From assembly GCA_937896695.1 (NCBI GenBank), contig CALBOT010000003.1:1-8483 (forward strand): a stretch of 8,483 bases of DNA, in the 5' to 3' direction. The position numbers and the translations under genes are program-made. The notes under the pieces are model-generated. The model saw nothing but the letters and a program-made list of their open reading frames with translations. It ran no database searches and was not told the DNA's origin. Positions 5,690-8,483 of this stretch are shown here, piece by piece. Within the stretch, counting starts at the first letter, position 1. Each line of letters starts with the position of its first letter. The DNA is from an uncultured Candidatus Nitrosopelagicus sp. (lineage in GTDB: Archaea; Thermoproteota; Nitrososphaeria; Nitrososphaerales; Nitrosopumilaceae).

Positions 5690-6139
5690 CTAGTATAGAT
5701 TAGCTGCCTCTTCTTTTAAGTTTCCGGCAGATTCAGAATCATTCAGCTTATCAGCAAAGTACGAATAAATTCCATATTTCAAAGTCTTTAGGGATAATAA
5801 TGCACATTTAATTCGAACAGGACTTGTTTTGATTAAATGTTCAAGACCTAATTCAGATAATAATTCGTCTTTATCAAATTTCTTAACGTCATCAAGATTT
5901 TTTCCTTTAATCATTTCAGTTAAAACTGATGAACATGCCATACAAATTGCACATCCGTGACCATCAAATTTTACATCACTAATCTTGTTGTCATCAATGT
6001 TAAGATATAGATCTATAGTATCGCCACATAATGGATTTGCATCATGTTGGTGAATGTGTGCATCAGCTATCTTTCCAAAGTTTGAAGGATTACGTGAATA
6101 TTCTATAATCATTTCAGTATAAATTGGATCGCCACTCAT
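5690..6139 (-). CDS. sufU: SufU/IscU-like iron-sulfur assembly protein
   Basis: A 149-residue partner of SufS. It either accepts persulfide sulfur on a zinc site, as in Bacillus SufU, or acts as an IscU-like scaffold. Conserved positions are Cys38-Gly-Asp40 in NPLCGDTIDLYL, Cys63 in GHGCAICMACSS, and Cys112 in SPVRIKCALLSLKTLK. The insert between the second and third blocks (about 80-104) and Arg109 ahead of Cys112, rather than the His found in IscU, point to the SufU group. Unusually, the middle block has extra cysteines Cys66 and Cys69 where Ser is usual, giving C-x2-C-x2-C. The C-terminus is acidic and lacks the NifU Cys domain. The ATG overlaps the sufS stop by 4 nt (ATGA), and the TAG abuts the next gene. 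Confidence 0.92.
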   Translation of the reverse strand: MSGDPIYTEMIIEYSRNPSNFGKIADAHIHQHDANPLCGDTIDLYLNIDDNKISDVKFDGHGCAICMACSSVLTEMIKGKNLDDVKKFDKDELLSELGLEHLIKTSPVRIKCALLSLKTLKYGIYSYFADKLNDSESAGNLKEEAANLY

Positions 6140-7380
6140 AGTTTGAACACCTTTGCTACATTTTGTAATGATGCAATTAATACATCAACCTCTTCTTTTG
6201 TATTGTATATGTAGAAACTTGCGCGATTTGTAGCGGCAACACTTAGTTTTTCCATTAATACTTGTGCACAATGATGGCCAGAACGAATTGCAACACCTTC
6301 TTTATCAATTAAAGTTCCAACATCATGAGGATGTACACTATTAAAATTAAAGGAGACGACGCCACCTCTTTTTTCAGGTTCTTTTGTTCCATACAATGTG
6401 ATGCCTGGAACATTTTTCATTTTTTCAAGTGCATATCTAGTTAATTCTAATTCATGTTCTCGAATATTTTCCATACCAATCTTTTCTAGATATTCAATGG
6501 CTTTAGCAAATCCAATTACATCAGCAATATTTGGAGTTCCAGCTTCAAATTTGTATGGTAAATCATTCCAAGTTGTTTCATATTTGTGTACTTCTCGAAT
6601 CATATCACCACCTCCAAGAAATGGACTCATTTTTTCAAGAATTTCTTTTCTTGCCCATAAAACACCGACACCTGTTGGACCCAACATTTTATGACCAGAA
6701 AATACATAAAAATCAGAATTAATTTCATTTAGATTAATTTTCATATGTGGAACAGACTGTGCACCATCAATCAAAACTTTCACTCCAGCATTTTTGCATT
6801 TAGAAACAATTTCTTTCACAGGAGATATAGTTCCAAGAACATTTGACATGTGACTGAATGTTACTAGTTTGACCTTACCTGTTGATAGATAATCATCTAA
6901 TTGATCAAGCATTAATTCACCATTATCATCAATGTCAATGTATTTGAGTTGTGCCTTTTTTTCTTGAGTAAGTAATTGCCACGGAACAATGTTAGAATGA
7001 TGTTCATATTCAGTAGTAACAATGATGTCACCTTCTTTCACATTATCACGACCCCAAGCATATGCAACTAAGTTAATGCCCTCAGTTGTACCTCTAACAA
7101 ATATAATTTCTCTCGGATCATCTATGTTTAGAAATTTTGCTACAATATCTCGGGTATTTTCAAATGCTTCAGTAGATTCTTCTGCTAAAGCATGAACAGC
7201 ACGATGAATGTTAGAATTATGATTCTGATAATAATCAGTAATTGCATCTATAACTTGATTAGGTTTTTGAGTAGTTGCGGCATTATCAAAGTATACTAAT
7301 TTTTTATCATCTCTTACGCGTCTGTTTAAGACAGGAAAATCCTTTCTTAAATCTTCAAAAGTATCAGCGGTGGATTGCAT
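6136..7380 (-). CDS. sufS: Cysteine desulfurase SufS
   Basis: A PLP-dependent group II cysteine desulfurase of 414 residues that takes sulfur from L-cysteine as a persulfide and passes it to SufU for iron-sulfur cluster building in the cytoplasm. Visible features are FDNAATTQKP (31-40), EYEHHSN with the PLP-stacking His127, LIDGAQ with Asp205 and Gln208, the PLP lysine Lys231 in SGHKMLGPTG, and the catalytic Cys371 in RSGHHCAQVLM. The conserved NRASFYIYNT follows at 385-394. The RSGHHCA block with a short active-site loop is characteristic of SufS rather than IscS. The ATG at 7380 has a good ribosome binding site (GGAGTG on the minus strand, 7386-7391). It is separated from sufD by 78 nt and overlaps sufU by 4 nt. 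Confidence 0.96.
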   Translation of the reverse strand: MQSTADTFEDLRKDFPVLNRRVRDDKKLVYFDNAATTQKPNQVIDAITDYYQNHNSNIHRAVHALAEESTEAFENTRDIVAKFLNIDDPREIIFVRGTTEGINLVAYAWGRDNVKEGDIIVTTEYEHHSNIVPWQLLTQEKKAQLKYIDIDDNGELMLDQLDDYLSTGKVKLVTFSHMSNVLGTISPVKEIVSKCKNAGVKVLIDGAQSVPHMKINLNEINSDFYVFSGHKMLGPTGVGVLWARKEILEKMSPFLGGGDMIREVHKYETTWNDLPYKFEAGTPNIADVIGFAKAIEYLEKIGMENIREHELELTRYALEKMKNVPGITLYGTKEPEKRGGVVSFNFNSVHPHDVGTLIDKEGVAIRSGHHCAQVLMEKLSVAATNRASFYIYNTKEEVDVLIASLQNVAKVFKL

Positions 7381-7385
7381 AATTA

Positions 7386-7391
7386 CACTCC
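7386..7391 (-). promoter_or_regulatory. Ribosome binding site of sufS
   Basis: The minus strand reads GGAGTG five bases before the ATG at 7380, close to the archaeal Shine-Dalgarno core. It is the clearest one in the window, where most genes seem leaderless or coupled, and it fits sufS being translated from a message that begins further upstream. Confidence 0.6.
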
Positions 7392-7394
7392 AAT

Positions 7395-7412
7395 CAAGAT
7401 ATTATTATCTTG
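7395..7412. repeat. 18-bp inverted repeat in the sufD-sufS gap
   Basis: CAAGATA at 7395-7401 and TATCTTG at 7406-7412 form a perfect 7-bp inverted repeat around a 4-nt spacer, 15-32 nt upstream of the sufS ATG and just upstream of its ribosome binding site. On the minus strand it contains a TATA-like AATAATATC. It could be an operator over a secondary promoter or a weak RNA hairpin; an AT-rich coincidence cannot be excluded. Confidence 0.4.
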
Positions 7413-7458
7413 TGTTTTTATTCTGAAAGTTTGTAATGTGGCGTTAATGTTCATAGTA

Positions 7459-8157
7459 TCACCGATATTTGTAATGTTGTTCAATTTCTGCATTTTCGTT
7501 ATATCGAGTTTCTTCAACTTCAACTAGTGCTTTCAATTGTTCATCATTATTAATCGATAATTCTTTTCCATCCCATTTTGATTCAATTAGGTATGCAATC
7601 CATGCACGTACCTGATAAGACATTGAACGAGACATTGGTTCTAAAAATCCTTCAACAATAATTCTTTCTGCCTCAGGTTTACTTAGACAACGTGTTCCCA
7701 AATAGAAAAGCTGTTCTTCATCCATTTGGGCAACAGATGCAGAATGTGTAGCTTTTACATCATTAGTTAGTATTTCTAATCCAGGAATTGCATCAGATTT
7801 CGCACCTTTATCTAACAATATTGAGCGACCAGAGAGAAATGAATTGGAATGAGCTGCATTTTCATTGATTTTGATCATTCCTTTAAACAGAGATTTTGCC
7901 CTGTTTTTTAGAATTGATTTTTCAACAACTTTACCTTCAGTAGATTGTTCGTTATGATTTACAATTGTATTTAGATCAAAGGATTGTTCATTATTTCCAA
8001 AGACTACTTCAGAATCTGTTGCAACAGCACCAGTTCCATTGAGATGGTAATCAATTCTATATCTAGATAACATTGCTCCAAAGAGTCCAAGATACCAGTT
8101 AATTTTGGAATCTTGTGCAAGGTGTGAACTTCGTGTGGAAAAATTAATTGAAAGCAA
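7459..8157 (-). CDS. sufD: SufD, C-terminal half only (5' truncated at a join)
   Basis: The last roughly 220 residues of a SufB/SufD-family scaffold component, which with SufB and the ATPase SufC assembles iron-sulfur clusters. The beta-helix core shows INENAAHSNSFLSGRS, the typical DKGAKSDAIPGLEI, then DVKATHSASVAQMDEEQLFYL and a C-terminal helical part with AERIIVEGFLEPM. The His in ATHSASV matches the SufD-specific His (the H360 position of E. coli) and supports SufD over SufB. Full-length members are typically about twice as long, so the N-terminal half is missing. The frame stays open to a stop at 8179-8181 with only a TTG near 8157, but SufD-like sequence probably ends around 8105-8125, where an acyl-CoA dehydrogenase-like frame takes over on the other strand. 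The stop lies 78 nt from sufS. Confidence 0.85.
   Translation of the reverse strand: MLSINFSTRSSHLAQDSKINWYLGLFGAMLSRYRIDYHLNGTGAVATDSEVVFGNNEQSFDLNTIVNHNEQSTEGKVVEKSILKNRAKSLFKGMIKINENAAHSNSFLSGRSILLDKGAKSDAIPGLEILTNDVKATHSASVAQMDEEQLFYLGTRCLSKPEAERIIVEGFLEPMSRSMSYQVRAWIAYLIESKWDGKELSINNDEQLKALVEVEETRYNENAEIEQHYKYR
8105..8137. other. Probable breakpoint or chimeric join
   Basis: To the left the minus strand encodes SufD; to the right the plus strand encodes the end of an acyl-CoA dehydrogenase-like protein. Both lack their N-terminal parts and both run outward from this interval. Neither frame has an ATG or a promoter here. The exact base cannot be fixed from this sequence alone. Confidence 0.7.
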
Positions 8158-8392
8158 AGGAGAAGAAAATGCAGAGCTTCAAATAGCAATTACAAAAACT
8201 TATTTCTATGATGCTGCGGATAAATTAAACAAAGCCGCCAAAGACGCAATTAATTCATTTGCAGAAGGAGACGAAGCAAGAATGATGCTAATGGGACTAA
8301 AGAGGTTTACAAAAACACAACCTTTTAATTCAAAATCCGCAAGACAAAAAATTGCAGTCAAATTAATCGAAGAAAACAAATATTGTTTATAA
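8105..8392 (+). CDS. Acyl-CoA dehydrogenase-like C-terminal fragment (5' truncated at a join)
   Basis: About 85 real residues of C-terminal sequence. The helical stretch ITKTYFYDAADKLNKAAKD is followed by an ending with GLKRFTKTQPFNSKSAR and KLIEENKYCL. The ending, with a short helix, RFT, a Pro/Asn turn, ARxKIA, then KLIE and an aromatic final strand, resembles the C-termini of acyl-CoA dehydrogenase family flavoproteins. The catalytic and FAD-binding regions are not present, so the call rests on this tail alone. The frame opens at a TTG at 8105 (GTG at 8135), but neither is a believable start: the first residues are encoded opposite sufD and match nothing expected. It is probably a non-functional fragment in this context, or part of an intact gene elsewhere if the join is artificial. 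Confidence 0.55.
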   Translation: MESCARCELRVEKLIESKGEENAELQIAITKTYFYDAADKLNKAAKDAINSFAEGDEARMMLMGLKRFTKTQPFNSKSARQKIAVKLIEENKYCL

Positions 8393-8399
8393 TTTTTTT
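8393..8399 (+). terminator. Oligo-T run after the acyl-CoA dehydrogenase-like fragment
   Basis: Seven T residues follow the TAA directly. Archaeal RNA polymerase often terminates at such runs without a hairpin, so this may be the end of that transcript. Confidence 0.4.
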
Positions 8400-8441
8400 G
8401 ACTTAACCATCTTGCCCTTTGGTTTTTTATAATTTTGTGTC

Positions 8442-8483
8442 ATGAAATTGACTCGAAAAAACATTTTGTTAATTTGTTTTATA
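8442..8483 (+). CDS. Possible N-terminus of a gene cut by the window edge
   Basis: From the ATG at 8442 the frame stays open to the edge and encodes MKLTRKNILLICFI, a basic start followed by hydrophobic residues, like the beginning of a signal peptide or membrane anchor. No Shine-Dalgarno is seen, and the nearest TATA-like element (TTTTTTATAATT, about 8423-8433) is too close for this ATG. The minus strand is open across the same bases, with a Lys-rich end (KKPKGKMVKSKKL) whose stop would overlap the stop of the acyl-CoA dehydrogenase-like fragment by 6 nt, so a convergent gene tail is the alternative. Only 14 codons are visible. Confidence 0.3.
   Translation, partial: MKLTRKNILLICFI

Noticed and set aside
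6398..6722. Two plus-strand frames inside sufS
   Set aside because: Both are antisense shadows of a gene with all catalytic motifs intact.
8004..8189. Minus-strand frame across the sufD end
   Set aside because: It is an out-of-frame shadow of sufD that also crosses the probable breakpoint, and has no family resemblance.
1..8483. CRISPR array, insertion sequence, prophage or defence island
   Set aside because: I saw no spaced repeats, transposase, integrase or terminal inverted repeats. The content is housekeeping plus small unknown proteins.

Overview
The window looks like an AT-rich fragment of an ammonia-oxidising archaeon of the Nitrosopumilus type (Nitrososphaerota/Thaumarchaeota). Four signs point this way. 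The tRNA-Leu has an archaeal-type intron just after the anticodon and no encoded CCA. Several starts lack a Shine-Dalgarno and lie about 25 nt downstream of TATA-like boxes, as in leaderless archaeal transcripts. The phosphoglycerate kinase carries archaeal-style variants of its motifs. There is also a one-domain OB-fold protein of the archaeal SSB/RPA kind. The assignment rests on protein character and gene style; no search was run. Coding density is very high, with no gene-free stretch over 300 bases.

Left part (1-1836). The 3' end of an unrecognised plus-strand gene meets a minus-strand pair tail to tail: a VTT/DedA-like membrane protein followed by an HD-domain phosphohydrolase, coupled by an ATGA overlap. 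Next come a 40-residue C2H2 zinc-finger microprotein behind a good TATA box and, on the minus strand, tRNA-Leu(CAA) with a 15-nt intron.

Middle part (1837-5367). This holds a small OB-fold ssDNA-binding protein (+), a coiled-coil protein with a lysine-rich repeated tail (-), an unrecognised 106-residue protein (+), a PAP2 membrane phosphatase (-) and phosphoglycerate kinase (+). Neighbouring plus and minus genes often overlap at their stop codons.

Right part (5357-8483). This is an iron-sulfur cluster assembly block on the minus strand, transcribed right to left: sufD (C-terminal half only), sufS, sufU and a small winged-helix/zinc-ribbon protein. SufS supplies persulfide sulfur, SufU is its zinc- or scaffold-type partner, and SufD belongs to the SufBCD scaffold. 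The sufS-sufU junction is a 4-nt overlap, and sufU abuts the winged-helix gene with no gap, so these three are probably translated together. No sufB or sufC is present.

At about 8105-8137 the sufD frame stops making sense. The plus strand becomes the C-terminal end of an acyl-CoA dehydrogenase-like gene, which also lacks its N-terminus. Two 5'-truncated genes joined head to head mark either a real inversion/deletion breakpoint or a chimeric join from amplification or assembly. This is the most anomalous point in the window. I did not find a convincing new multi-gene system. The best leads are the sufU-coupled winged-helix/zinc-ribbon protein, the extra cysteines in SufU, and the C2H2 microprotein.
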